Assembly: GCA_030747885.1 (NCBI GenBank)
Contig: JASLJW010000111.1
Location: 1-11,921 of the forward strand
Source of the DNA: Candidatus Thalassarchaeaceae archaeon
GTDB lineage: Archaea; Thermoplasmatota; Poseidoniia; Poseidoniales; Thalassarchaeaceae
Length of the DNA stretch: 11,921 nucleotides
Direction: 5' to 3'
Position numbers and translations under genes: made by a program. Position 1 is the stretch's first letter, and each line of letters starts with the position of its first letter. Shown one piece after another: positions 1-8,400 of this stretch. The notes beneath the pieces were generated by a model that saw nothing but the letters and a program-made list of their open reading frames with translations, made no database searches and was not told the origin of the DNA.

Positions 1-447
1 CCAATGTTTGAGAACGACACTCGTATTGTAGGAACTCCCACATTCCATGTTTCTGCTCAGATTTCTTTGTTGGCAACATCAGGCCATCTATTCGTTGAGA
101 TGGTGCAAGCTTCAGATGGAATGCATCTGGGTCATGCGGTCATGGATCTACGTTTCCATGAGGGTGGAAAGGATGGCCAGACTCTTACACCAGGAAGCAC
201 AGTCCTTGCTAAGATGGAGTTCTTTGGGATGGATGTCGTTGTGCCAGCGGGAGATGGAATCCAACTTTTAATCAGTCAGACAGGCGAGGACTATATTCCA
301 AGCCCAGTTTCTATACAAGCAGTTACAATTTCATTGGGTAGTGATAGTGTACTTGGAATTTCCACAGTTGATCGGACTTGTGATGATTTATTCCTGCCAC
401 CAATGCATGAAATGTATCCGAATTGCAATCAAACTGTGGAAAGTTGA
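1..447 (+). CDS. C-terminal fragment of a probable CocE/X-Pro dipeptidyl-peptidase (S15) family hydrolase, 5' end outside window
   Basis: The reading frame is open from the first base with no stop upstream of the ATG at 4, so I treat it as the 3' end of a longer gene. The 148 visible residues are predominantly beta-strand, with no helix-rich catalytic core. They read like the PepX_C jelly-roll domain that closes S15/CocE serine hydrolases: a VGTPTFHV strand at the start (family pattern 'G.p.l.l.v'), then a GHLFVEMVQAS strand, a G-S-T-V turn near residue 65, and a strand-turn with PAGDGIQLLIS (family 'paGhrlrl.i'). The catalytic alpha/beta-hydrolase part would lie to the left. The tail after about residue 120 holds two cysteines and has no recognisable feature. 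This is fold-level pattern recognition only; another jelly-roll protein is possible. Confidence 0.5.
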   Translation, partial: PMFENDTRIVGTPTFHVSAQISLLATSGHLFVEMVQASDGMHLGHAVMDLRFHEGGKDGQTLTPGSTVLAKMEFFGMDVVVPAGDGIQLLISQTGEDYIPSPVSIQAVTISLGSDSVLGISTVDRTCDDLFLPPMHEMYPNCNQTVES

Positions 448-451
448 AAAA

Positions 452-464
452 TCTCTTTTTTCTT
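452..464 (+). terminator. T-tract after the hydrolase gene, possible archaeal intrinsic terminator
   Basis: Shortly after the TGA at 445-447 the coding strand carries a pyrimidine run with six consecutive T (456-461) followed by CTT. Archaeal RNA polymerase terminates at oligo-T tracts without needing a hairpin, and none is seen here. The tract lies just upstream of a TATA-like box, consistent with separating two transcription units. Confidence 0.4.
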
Positions 465-474
465 ATGTTTGCTA

Positions 475-484
475 GATAAAATAA
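475..484 (+). promoter_or_regulatory. TATA-like box for the seven-helix membrane protein gene
   Basis: GATAAAATAA lies 38-48 nt upstream of the ATG at 523. An archaeal TATA box is centred about 26 nt before the transcription start, which would put the start near 505 and leave a leader of under 20 nt. No convincing Shine-Dalgarno sequence is present in that leader. The ATG at 504 is in another frame and is stopped after 17 codons, so it is unlikely to be used. Confidence 0.45.
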
Positions 485-522
485 GGTCACAGACTTATTC
501 GTAATGAAATCAAGCGCGTATC

Positions 523-1416
523 ATGTTAGGTGGTGCCGTACTTCCTCCCGCTGGTGATGCAACACCGGAACAAGAGATGATTAGATGGTCAATTTTAGTT
601 GCAACGAGTTTGATTGCATTAGGTGTAGGCTATGCTATGACTGCCCCTATAGGTAGTAGATTTGAAAAATATCGTATTTCCACAGAAAGAATTCTTCTTG
701 TTCCTCGATTGGGGATGATGATAGGAATCGGAACAATTCTAATTTCTGTTTTAATGGCACCATTTTCTAATGATGTATATCAGGGAGTTATTTGCCCATG
801 TAATTGGACTGAAAATTTCCATCTCCAATACACTACAATGAGTATATTGGTTGCTTATGCACCAATGAAATACATCATTTGGATAGGATTCAACACCGTT
901 GCATTCTTAGCCATGATTACCGGACTCTTGGGGTTTCATCGCTGGTGGAAAAACCCCATATTTTCGACTCCAGGGAAGAGAATTGTCCTCATTATTTGGT
1001 TGATTTTAACATTCACTCTAGCGTTTTCAATTTCAGCAGATTTGATGTTCTCAAGACACTTTGATCGCACTCTGCACATTCAATTAGGATATTTCTTCTT
1101 CGTTTCCACTGCACTTGGAGCATTGTTTGGCCACCCTCTCATCCATTGGGAATCTGTTGCGCGTAAGGAAAAGGGACTCCAAGTATCAGAAAAAGGAGTA
1201 AAGTGGTCATTGTATGCGATGTTGACTTGTTTCTTCCTTTCTTTGTGGTATCTAGATATGTATGAACTTCAGATTGTTTCTACAATGATATTGGAGAATA
1301 GAACTGAGGGGACTCTTGCAATTAGCGAACATCTTCTAATTATTGCACAGTTGACATGGCTTGGGTCGTTATCGACGATATTCTTGGCTAATCAAGACTC
1401 TGAAGAAGAGGAGTGA
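523..1416 (+). CDS. Seven-helix integral membrane protein of unknown function with an external CPC loop
   Basis: I do not recognise this family. The 297-residue product has about seven hydrophobic segments: near residues 20-41, 63-81, 116-138, 153-175, 185-206, 227-246 and 269-290. The positive-inside rule (basic loops SRFEKYR, HRWWKN and ARKEKG) predicts an external N-terminus and a cytoplasmic C-terminus ending in an acidic SEEEE tail. The largest external loop (about 82-113) has a CPC motif at residues 91-93, directly followed by an NWT sequon. A possible catalytic or structural clue is HFDRTLHIQ before helix five. The arrangement vaguely recalls Frag1/DRAM/Sfk1 membrane proteins, but I would not assign it. 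The ATG at 523 is the first in-frame start after a stop at 505. The last 25 bp overlap the 3' end of the convergent phosphohexomutase gene. Confidence 0.8.
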   Translation: MLGGAVLPPAGDATPEQEMIRWSILVATSLIALGVGYAMTAPIGSRFEKYRISTERILLVPRLGMMIGIGTILISVLMAPFSNDVYQGVICPCNWTENFHLQYTTMSILVAYAPMKYIIWIGFNTVAFLAMITGLLGFHRWWKNPIFSTPGKRIVLIIWLILTFTLAFSISADLMFSRHFDRTLHIQLGYFFFVSTALGALFGHPLIHWESVARKEKGLQVSEKGVKWSLYAMLTCFFLSLWYLDMYELQIVSTMILENRTEGTLAISEHLLIIAQLTWLGSLSTIFLANQDSEEEE

Positions 1417-3059
1417 ACAAGCACCTCTTTCAGGTATTCAGAAATTGAATATGCTAAATCATCTAATCCATCGATTTCAGACATTGCTCTAATTGAGATG
1501 TTAGTCTTTGCTTCAGTTCCAGAGTTGCGGATTCCGATAGAGATCAAGACCTCATTCACGTGCCCAATAAGTAGTAACAGAGAAGTTTCACCATCGATTA
1601 CCTTGCGGGAGAATGAACACTGGTCTTTGTTGAAATGATTCTTGATTATTTTTTCCACAGAGTCTGCTAATTCTCCTTCCCCAGTCCATTTCGTTCGATC
1701 AGTGCCCTTCACAGAAATTCGTTTTTTCCAACCTCGTTGGAAACTAGAAACTCTCTTTTCATTGTTGAAAAGAGTTGCACGAACCAATAGTTGTAGAATC
1801 AATGTTGCAGCCCCATCTCCTACCAAACTCCATTGGTTATCGATTTCAGGATGAGGTGAAGCCAAAACCAAATGTCCAGAGTCTTCTGCACCTATTAGAG
1901 AAGGCCATGATTCAGATTCAATGAAATTAGTAGCTAGTTGATTGGATATCCAACGATCCCCCACTGCACATTCTATGATGTCGATATCCATTTCGAACCG
2001 ATTGTCTGCCGATGTGAGTGAAAGATCTGTTTCAATTGAGAATGCCATGGTTGCTTTTTCTATCCCTATTGAATCCCAAGCCCTAGCAATATCATCTGCC
2101 ATACGATCTCCATCAATAACGCAAGCCCCATTCTCAGTTGCTTCGATTAACAAGCAACGGTCTCCATCTCCATCTAATGCCGCACCTAAAAGCGAACCCA
2201 CTGGAGGTTTAGAAGCATGAAGTTCTGTTAGAGATTTTAGAAGCACATGGTCGGATACTTTCATTTCATCCCATGTCCATGATGCAGTTGGAGAAAATTC
2301 ACCAGCTCCACATCCCTCATTGAGAGGTTTTTCTTCATTCGAGACTTCTTTTGTGGGGATTCCTCTTCTGTTGAGCCCAGCAGCGAACCATGATGTCGCA
2401 GCCCCTCCAGACGAATCTAAGAGAAGTTGGCCTACTCCCAATATTTCAGCCCAATTGGAATTTTCAATATCTATTCCAAATGTTTCAGCCATATTATCGA
2501 GTCTGCGGGCCAATGTCGAACGATGCCCTCTTTCTGCATTGACCATTCTATCAGGAAGGCAAGATTCCGGATCAGGTTCGGGATTATTTCCTTCTTCAGC
2601 AATTTTCCAAGCCAAATCGGCAATTCGTCTTTCTAAATTTGGCATAGATTTCCTCCCATTAGAATCAAAGAATTTCACTCCAGAATCAGTATATGGGTTG
2701 TGACTCGCTGTGACCATTAAACCAGCATCTGCTTTGGTTCCTAAAACTGAGTCATGCAGTCCAGGTGTTCCAACAACACCACCATGAATGACCCTTACAG
2801 AAGAAGAATGTAGGCCGTCAGTTAATCCTGAAACTAACATAGCATTTCCAGGACGACGATCCCAACAAATGACCACTTTAGGATGTCGATCTAGTTGTTC
2901 CACCAACATTTTTCCAATGGCTTCTCCTATAACCATGAAAGCTCGACCATTCACTTCTCTTTGGTTGATTATTGCTTGAAGAGCCTCCATATCAGTATCT
3001 GGTGAAGCACTTACCTTACCTCGTATGCCATCAGTTCCATGGAGAATCGGCCGATCCAT
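1392..3059 (-). CDS. Phosphohexomutase of the alpha-D-phosphohexomutase superfamily, probably GlmM-like phosphoglucosamine mutase
   Basis: The enzyme interconverts hexose-6-phosphate and hexose-1-phosphate in the cytoplasm. All four superfamily signatures are present; residues are counted from a TTG three codons upstream of the ATG chosen here. They are HGTDGIRG (10-17), the phosphoserine loop TASHNPYTDSG (catalytic Ser122), the metal loop LDGDGDR (Asp299, 301 and 303) and the sugar loop GAEDSGH (393-399), plus the C-terminal phosphate loop RNSGTEAK (514-521). The DSGVKFF context and GAEDSGH resemble GlmM (E. coli GlmM has GAENSGH) more than phosphomannomutase, and the GlmU-like neighbour supports glucosamine-1-phosphate as product. 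Phosphomannomutase or dual activity remains possible. At about 555 residues it is roughly 100 longer than typical GlmM; the extra length is spread over the middle linkers and a Ser/Glu tail. ATG 3059 is preferred over TTG 3068 because AAGG lies 10 nt before it. Confidence 0.85.
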   Translation of the reverse strand: MDRPILHGTDGIRGKVSASPDTDMEALQAIINQREVNGRAFMVIGEAIGKMLVEQLDRHPKVVICWDRRPGNAMLVSGLTDGLHSSSVRVIHGGVVGTPGLHDSVLGTKADAGLMVTASHNPYTDSGVKFFDSNGRKSMPNLERRIADLAWKIAEEGNNPEPDPESCLPDRMVNAERGHRSTLARRLDNMAETFGIDIENSNWAEILGVGQLLLDSSGGAATSWFAAGLNRRGIPTKEVSNEEKPLNEGCGAGEFSPTASWTWDEMKVSDHVLLKSLTELHASKPPVGSLLGAALDGDGDRCLLIEATENGACVIDGDRMADDIARAWDSIGIEKATMAFSIETDLSLTSADNRFEMDIDIIECAVGDRWISNQLATNFIESESWPSLIGAEDSGHLVLASPHPEIDNQWSLVGDGAATLILQLLVRATLFNNEKRVSSFQRGWKKRISVKGTDRTKWTGEGELADSVEKIIKNHFNKDQCSFSRKVIDGETSLLLLIGHVNEVLISIGIRNSGTEAKTNISIRAMSEIDGLDDLAYSISEYLKEVLVHSSSSES

Positions 3060-3064
3060 CGATC

Positions 3065-3733
3065 TCAATCCTTAATGACGGAATTTTCAGGGTGAATTCC
3101 ACTTACTGTAACATTGGGCCAAACATTACATCCAATTCCTAGTATTACTCCAGGATTGGTTACTGCATTGCATCCTATCTGAACATTTTCACCTAGAATA
3201 GCTCCGAATTTCCTCAATCCACTATCTTCCATCTTTTCTCCAGTATTGCCTTCACGGAGAAGTATTGTTCTCCCATCGTTTCTGAGATTAGATAGTTTAC
3301 ATCCAGCACCTAGATTGACACCTTCTCCTAAGATTGAGTCTCCAACATAATTGAAATGAGGGGCTTTAGAACCAGGCAAGAGAATCGAATGTTTAACTTC
3401 TGAAGCATGACCCACAACTGCACCACTACAAATCCAAGAAAATGGGCGAATATATGCTCCATGTCGAATCTCAGCACCAGGTCCAATGTATGCTGGACCT
3501 TCGATTTCCACATTTTTTCCAATTGTAGCACTTTCGTGAACTAGAATCCCATCTTTCTGCCCTTCAACTAATTCCCAAAATTGTGATTTTAGTGAAAACT
3601 CAGAATCCGGATTCAGTATCTCCCACACAGGTCCATTTGGAAAGACAGGATAGTCCCCAGTATCGACGAGACTCGGAAAAAGTTCCGCCGCGGTGACTCC
3701 TCGCATGAAACACCATATTCGCTGTTTATTCAT
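3065..3733 (-). CDS. Stand-alone left-handed beta-helix acyltransferase related to the C-terminal domain of GlmU
   Basis: Residues about 65-215 form hexapeptide repeats typical of a left-handed beta-helix (VHESATIG, IEGPAYIGPGAEI, IRPFSWICSGAVVG). The stretch from 110 to 155 parallels the GlmU acetyltransferase active site: SEVKHS (Lys114), KAPHFNYVGDS (His126 at the place of E. coli GlmU His363, Tyr129), VNLGAGCKLSN (Asn140, Asn149). GlmU C-domains acetylate glucosamine-1-phosphate with acetyl-CoA. The N-terminal uridyltransferase domain is absent; only about 60 residues containing VFPNGPVWEIL precede the helix, as in the short 'UDP-GlcNAc pyrophosphorylase-related' proteins of some bacteria. 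Acetylation of GlcN-1-P made by the next gene is my inference; another sugar acceptor is possible. Its ATG overlaps the upstream pckA stop as ATGA, pointing to translational coupling, and its stop lies about 5 nt before the mutase start. Confidence 0.75.
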   Translation of the reverse strand: MNKQRIWCFMRGVTAAELFPSLVDTGDYPVFPNGPVWEILNPDSEFSLKSQFWELVEGQKDGILVHESATIGKNVEIEGPAYIGPGAEIRHGAYIRPFSWICSGAVVGHASEVKHSILLPGSKAPHFNYVGDSILGEGVNLGAGCKLSNLRNDGRTILLREGNTGEKMEDSGLRKFGAILGENVQIGCNAVTNPGVILGIGCNVWPNVTVSGIHPENSVIKD

Positions 3734-5406
3734 GAGTTGTCCGGCTCTGAGGCTAGAGAAACAGGCCCTGCAACAATTACTGATGAATCCGCATCCTCAG
3801 AAAACATCTCAAAATTTTGTTGGAAAAGAGCAACTAAACTTTCTGCAGCATCATCGTAATTCTCAGGTTTTTTCCAGGTTCCACGAACATCAAGGATTTC
3901 GCTAGGAACTCCCTCACACTCCATTGGAATTTCAAATCCAAATCGTTGGTCTGTTCTCATTGGTGCATTGTTCAATGAACCATCCAAAGCTGCATTGAGT
4001 AAAGCCCGAGTCCATTTTATTTTTATTCGGTCACTTTTACCGAATCCCCCTGCAATCCATCCTGTATTCAACATCCAACATGATGCATTATGTTCATCGA
4101 TTTTTTCAGATAATAATTCACCGTACACACTTGGATGCATTGGCATGAAAGGCGCCCCAAAACATGCACTGAATGTAGCCTTGGGTTCCGTGACTCCTAC
4201 TTCAGTCCCGGCCACCTTTGCAGTGTATCCTGAAATGAAGTGATAGGCAGCTTGTTTGGGATTTAGTTTTGCTATTGGAGGGAGCACTCCAAATGCATCA
4301 CAGGTAAGGAAAACTACATTTTTTGGGTGTCCACCCATGGAAGAACCCACTCTATTTTCTATGAATTCGATTGGATAAGATCCCCTAGTATTTTCCGTAA
4401 GCGTTGCATCATTGAAATCAGGCACTCCTTCCGAATCAAGAATTACATTTTCTAGAATCGATCCAGGTATTCTCGTTGTTTCAAAGATAGCAGGTTCGTC
4501 TTCTTCATTTAGTCGAATCATCTTTGCATAACATCCACCTTCGAAATTGAAAACACCCTCATCAGACCATCCATGTTCGTCATCACCAATTAATGGCCTT
4601 AGAGGATCAGCAGAAAGCGTAGTCTTTCCAGTCCCAGACAATCCGAAGAAAACGGCAGCATCTCCCATTTCTCCTATGTTTGCGGAGCAATGCATGGGGA
4701 GATGCCCACGAGTTGGAAGGATATGATTCATAATTGAGAAAATTGATTTCTTGATTTCACCAGCATATCGTGTTCCACCAATCAATACCAATCCATCAGC
4801 AAATGAGATGATGACAAATACTTCTGAATTCAATCCTGATGTTCCCTTTGGAGCTTCAAGATTAGGAGCATGAAGAATAGTAAATTCAGGTTTCTTTTCT
4901 TGTATTTCTTCCGGAGAAATACGAAGGAACATGTTCCTAGAGAAAGAGGAATGCCACGCACTCTCAGACACCACTCGAATTGGCAGACGTAAACTAGGAT
5001 TTGCCCCACAAGCAAGATCTTCAACAAACAGTTCGTTGGCTGAATTTAGATGCTCTTGCACCATTTGTTTGATTTCGAGATAGTCATTTCGCTCAATTGG
5101 TCGATTGACATCTCCCCACCAAACAGCATCTGTAAAAGGAGTTTCATCAACAATGAATCGGTCATTCGGTGAACGCCCTGTTCGTTCCCCAGTTTCAGCG
5201 AGAAAAACTCCATGCGCAGTCAACCTACCTTCTTCTCTTCGAAGAGCATGAGCAATCAACTCTTCAGATTCAAGATTCCAATGAACGTCTCCCTTCGGTG
5301 ACAAACCATGGGCACCTAAACCCAAGATTCCAGCAACACCAGCGGTGTCCAGCCGGGGCAGGACCATGACTCCGGGGCCCCTAAACACATCTTTCAATGA
5401 TTCCAC
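3730..5406 (-). CDS. pckA: Phosphoenolpyruvate carboxykinase (ATP)
   Basis: The enzyme converts oxaloacetate and ATP to phosphoenolpyruvate, CO2 and ADP, the entry step of gluconeogenesis. The 558-residue product carries the ATP-type signatures: TGERTGRSPNDRF (72-84, Arg78 binds oxaloacetate), GTRYAGEIKKSIFS (metal-ligand Lys about 220), MHCSANIG (His239), P-loop GLSGTGKTT (255-263), LIGDDEHGW (metal Asp near 275), ENTRGSYPI (Arg341) and GTEVGVTEPKATFSACFGAPF-type adenine region (400-420). All expected catalytic residues are visible. Most archaeal carboxykinases are of the GTP type, so the ATP type suggests a bacterial origin of the gene. The GTG at 5406 is chosen because a TATA-like box is centred about 26 nt before it, which would make the mRNA leaderless; an ATG at 5367 (residue 14) is an alternative. 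It is the first gene of a leftward operon with the GlmU-like and GlmM-like genes. Confidence 0.96.
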   Translation of the reverse strand: MESLKDVFRGPGVMVLPRLDTAGVAGILGLGAHGLSPKGDVHWNLESEELIAHALRREEGRLTAHGVFLAETGERTGRSPNDRFIVDETPFTDAVWWGDVNRPIERNDYLEIKQMVQEHLNSANELFVEDLACGANPSLRLPIRVVSESAWHSSFSRNMFLRISPEEIQEKKPEFTILHAPNLEAPKGTSGLNSEVFVIISFADGLVLIGGTRYAGEIKKSIFSIMNHILPTRGHLPMHCSANIGEMGDAAVFFGLSGTGKTTLSADPLRPLIGDDEHGWSDEGVFNFEGGCYAKMIRLNEEDEPAIFETTRIPGSILENVILDSEGVPDFNDATLTENTRGSYPIEFIENRVGSSMGGHPKNVVFLTCDAFGVLPPIAKLNPKQAAYHFISGYTAKVAGTEVGVTEPKATFSACFGAPFMPMHPSVYGELLSEKIDEHNASCWMLNTGWIAGGFGKSDRIKIKWTRALLNAALDGSLNNAPMRTDQRFGFEIPMECEGVPSEILDVRGTWKKPENYDDAAESLVALFQQNFEMFSEDADSSVIVAGPVSLASEPDNS

Positions 5407-5483
5407 TGTGAAAACTCAACTTTACGTGTTTATTTGCATTTGGAGATGATACCTTCATCCCGCATATCCATCCACCGCGTAAC
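5407..5483. promoter_or_regulatory. Divergent promoter region between pckA and the giant membrane protein gene
   Basis: This 77-bp gap separates two divergent genes. On the minus strand AAATAAAC (5428-5435) is centred 26 nt upstream of the GTG at 5406, the normal archaeal TATA-to-start distance, implying a leaderless pckA mRNA. On the plus strand the same AT-rich island (TTTATTTG) lies about 50 nt before the ATG at 5484, which would give a leader of some 25 nt with no Shine-Dalgarno sequence. A shared core promoter for both directions is an inference. Confidence 0.5.
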
Positions 5484-8400
5484 ATGGCAGGTTCTCAGAA
5501 GGATGAGGATCGCTTTCTTGAAGAACGAATGTTCGAAAGGTCACAATCAATTGATTTAGATGATTTAATCGAAGAAGCGCAAGAAGCGATATCATCATCT
5601 TCCCGTACTGTTGAAAAGTTACCTGAATCTGTAGCAAAACAAGATTCAGATGATGCAATTGGTGAATTATTCGATCCTTTTGCTTCTGATGATGGCATAG
5701 GCCCCGGGCGAATAATGAAAGATGGGTCTGTCCCTATTGCACCCGAATCCGATTTTGTTTCAGATGCGGCCACTCTAGGAGAAATCCGCCTCAGTTGGGG
5801 ATTAATGGCTGCAATGATATCTGTATATTCTGCAATTTCAATATTGGTTGGAACAGTAGTTCCAGAACCATTGTATGCATTCATTGGACTGTTAGCCCTC
5901 GCAATCTTCGGTTTTGTTCTAGGAGAGCGTTGGGTCCCTCGCCCTGTAATGCACCAACTTGGAGTTGTTTGGTTAATTATAGCAATGAAAATCCTCTATG
6001 GCCTTGCCATTGAATTACATTCTTGGTCGTTGTTTGGTATTTTCCCCATGAGTGATTCAAGTCTTGGAATAGTCCTATTATTCCTTGTGGGTTTGAATAT
6101 TGCAGTTGCTTATCGATATAATGAGGATGCCATAACTGCTCAAGCAGTCCTCGTTTTATTGGCTATCTCATCTACTGTTGGTTCTCTTGGAGGGGAGCTT
6201 GGAGTTGCTGGAATGATTCTTGGTGCCACAGTTCTATTCCATCTTTTAGCCTTACATCGTGAGAGTGGAAATCTTGCATCATTGGGCATTGCCGCCTCTA
6301 ATCTGTGGATTGGAATGCACGCCTTAACACCTGGATTCGATTTAGGGACACTTCGAGTTCTTCCATTAGAAACGCCCATGGTCTTGTTTTTGTTATTGAT
6401 TTTAACCAATTCAATAAATGCAGCAATGGCATCACGATTCTCAGATTCTGAAAATTGGTTTTCTTCAGGACTAAGTGCTGTTGGTCTTGGTAAACCTGGA
6501 TTGTGGTCTGTCTCCGTTGGATTGGGAATGGTTGGAGCTCTAATGGCAATAGCCGCTAATCGTGAAGATTCCTCGTATGCTTTAGCAATGGTTACGGGTT
6601 TACTAACGGTTTTCAGTGGATCTTATCTCACAGTACGTGGCGTAAATCCTCGAAGAATATTGAGTTTCAATGGAATCGGTTTGGTTTCACTACTGTTCAT
6701 TTTGATTTTATTGGATTCTTCCCGATTTAATTTAGGTACTCAAATCGATGCATATGCATTGTTTACTTTCGGATCCACTCTTATTGCGGGATGGTTACTA
6801 ATTGCAAATCAAGAAAATGTTTCAGATCGTGTATTATGGACTGGGGCTGTAGGGGTAGTGATTCTACTTACAGTTCTCTTACCTGCAAAATCAGTTGATG
6901 TAGGAGGTGATGGAGGAGCTCTTCTTTCTCTTTGTATTTCCATACTAATGGGTGGTTCTGCATATTTGGCCGTGCGTCGTAAGGCACCCAGTTTAGTCGG
7001 AATAGTTTCCCTTCTTCCTTGGACATGGGTTATTGCAATCAAGATTTTTTCTTCTTCATTCGAAGCCTTGGTAGTTACAAATGGTATTTCCATGACTTCT
7101 CCAATTGTTCTAGAGGGCCCCTCTATTGTGATGTTGCTTTCTTTTAGTTCAATTTTACAATTAATTGTGAATTTAGATTCACCAGATGGTGGTATCAATT
7201 TAGCCGATCGCTTTCTTGGAATTCAAGAAGTATCTGCAAGACTGAGAGACTCTGGTTTGTTGAAAGTTTGGAATCTAGGTTTTGTTTTAGGAAATATAGC
7301 GATACTCTTTGTTTCAGAAACTTCTGGATTAACAGGCCCCCTCTTGCTTCTGTTGATTGGAATATTCCTTGGAGTTCACATTGGTTCTGAGTTTGCAAAT
7401 CGCCATCAGGGGAATCCACGTTTCCTACTGATAATATCTGGAGTGACGTTGTATGTTTTGATGTGGAGGCACGGAATGGTCGAATATTTCCTCCCAATTC
7501 TTACTGTTCTGTCAATTACACTAGGCTTTGGTAGGCGAGGAAAAGGTGGCGAAGATGGAATTCATATTGTCAATATGTACATCGTTACCTTCGCTGTTTT
7601 GATTTGGGCCACAACATCATCTAGACCTCCAATTTACCCACTTACTGGCCCAATTGAATTGCCTGATAGTTGGATAGTATGGGTTATTCTGTCGTGTGTT
7701 ACTGCAATCATTTCAATTTATATTCCTCGAATTTCGAAATTAGAAAACATACTCCGTCCAGCGATTTCAGCATTAATTCTTCTAGTAACCACGATAATTT
7801 CTCTTGTCGTCGCAGCTCAATCAGGGTTTCCTCTGCTAATTGCAGGAGGCTTGTTTGTTATTTCCAGTGTAATGATTGCAATTAATGGCGAAATTCGTTC
7901 TGAATTAAAGCAAGTTGCTCGAAGAGAAGAACAACTTCAATCACTTCTTCAATCTCAACAACTAATCAACAATTTACCCAAATCACAAACTCTTGAATCA
8001 CCGAATCCCACGGAAGATCGTCTACTTAGTTTCTCAACTGAAGAGGAAGCGGAATTGGCACTATCACTTCCACCAATTGAAAGATCTGCAGTTGCAACAT
8101 CCGTTTCTCAAAGTGGAATGAAGATGATTAATCCTCGATTGGTAGAACTACAGGAAAAACAACGTCGGAGAGCCAAGACATCTGATACTAGTGGAGATTT
8201 CGATCTATATGTTGGAGATATTCACCATCGCCCAATCGTAATTCTCGCATTCATTTCAGTCATGTTAATTGGAGGAATAGGGACATCTTTGTTTGCTTCA
8301 CAATTCACATCCATCGCTCTTGTGTTGATTGGCACTCAATCTATGATACTGATTAGCATCTCTCGATCACGAGCCAAAGTCAATAATCTAAGTCTTCCAG

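Noticed and set aside
2320..2703. Plus-strand open frame of 127 codons within the phosphohexomutase gene.
   Set aside because: The opposite strand carries intact phosphohexomutase motifs through this region, and the plus-strand translation shows no domain.
3060..3068. TTG at 3068 as start of the phosphohexomutase, overlapping the previous stop as TTGA.
   Set aside because: The ATG at 3059 has an AAGG about 10 nt upstream and gives a start closer to the conserved HGTDGIRG motif. TTG cannot be excluded.
5335..5390. GC-rich island in the first codons of pckA, considered as a sign of transferred or foreign DNA.
   Set aside because: It is only about 50 bp long and follows the pckA reading frame without a break, so local codon choice explains it.
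5495..5884. Antisense open frame of 129 codons opposite the start of the giant membrane protein gene.
   Set aside because: The serine-rich sequence is what the complement of an acidic region gives. It reads towards pckA across its promoter and has no start signal.
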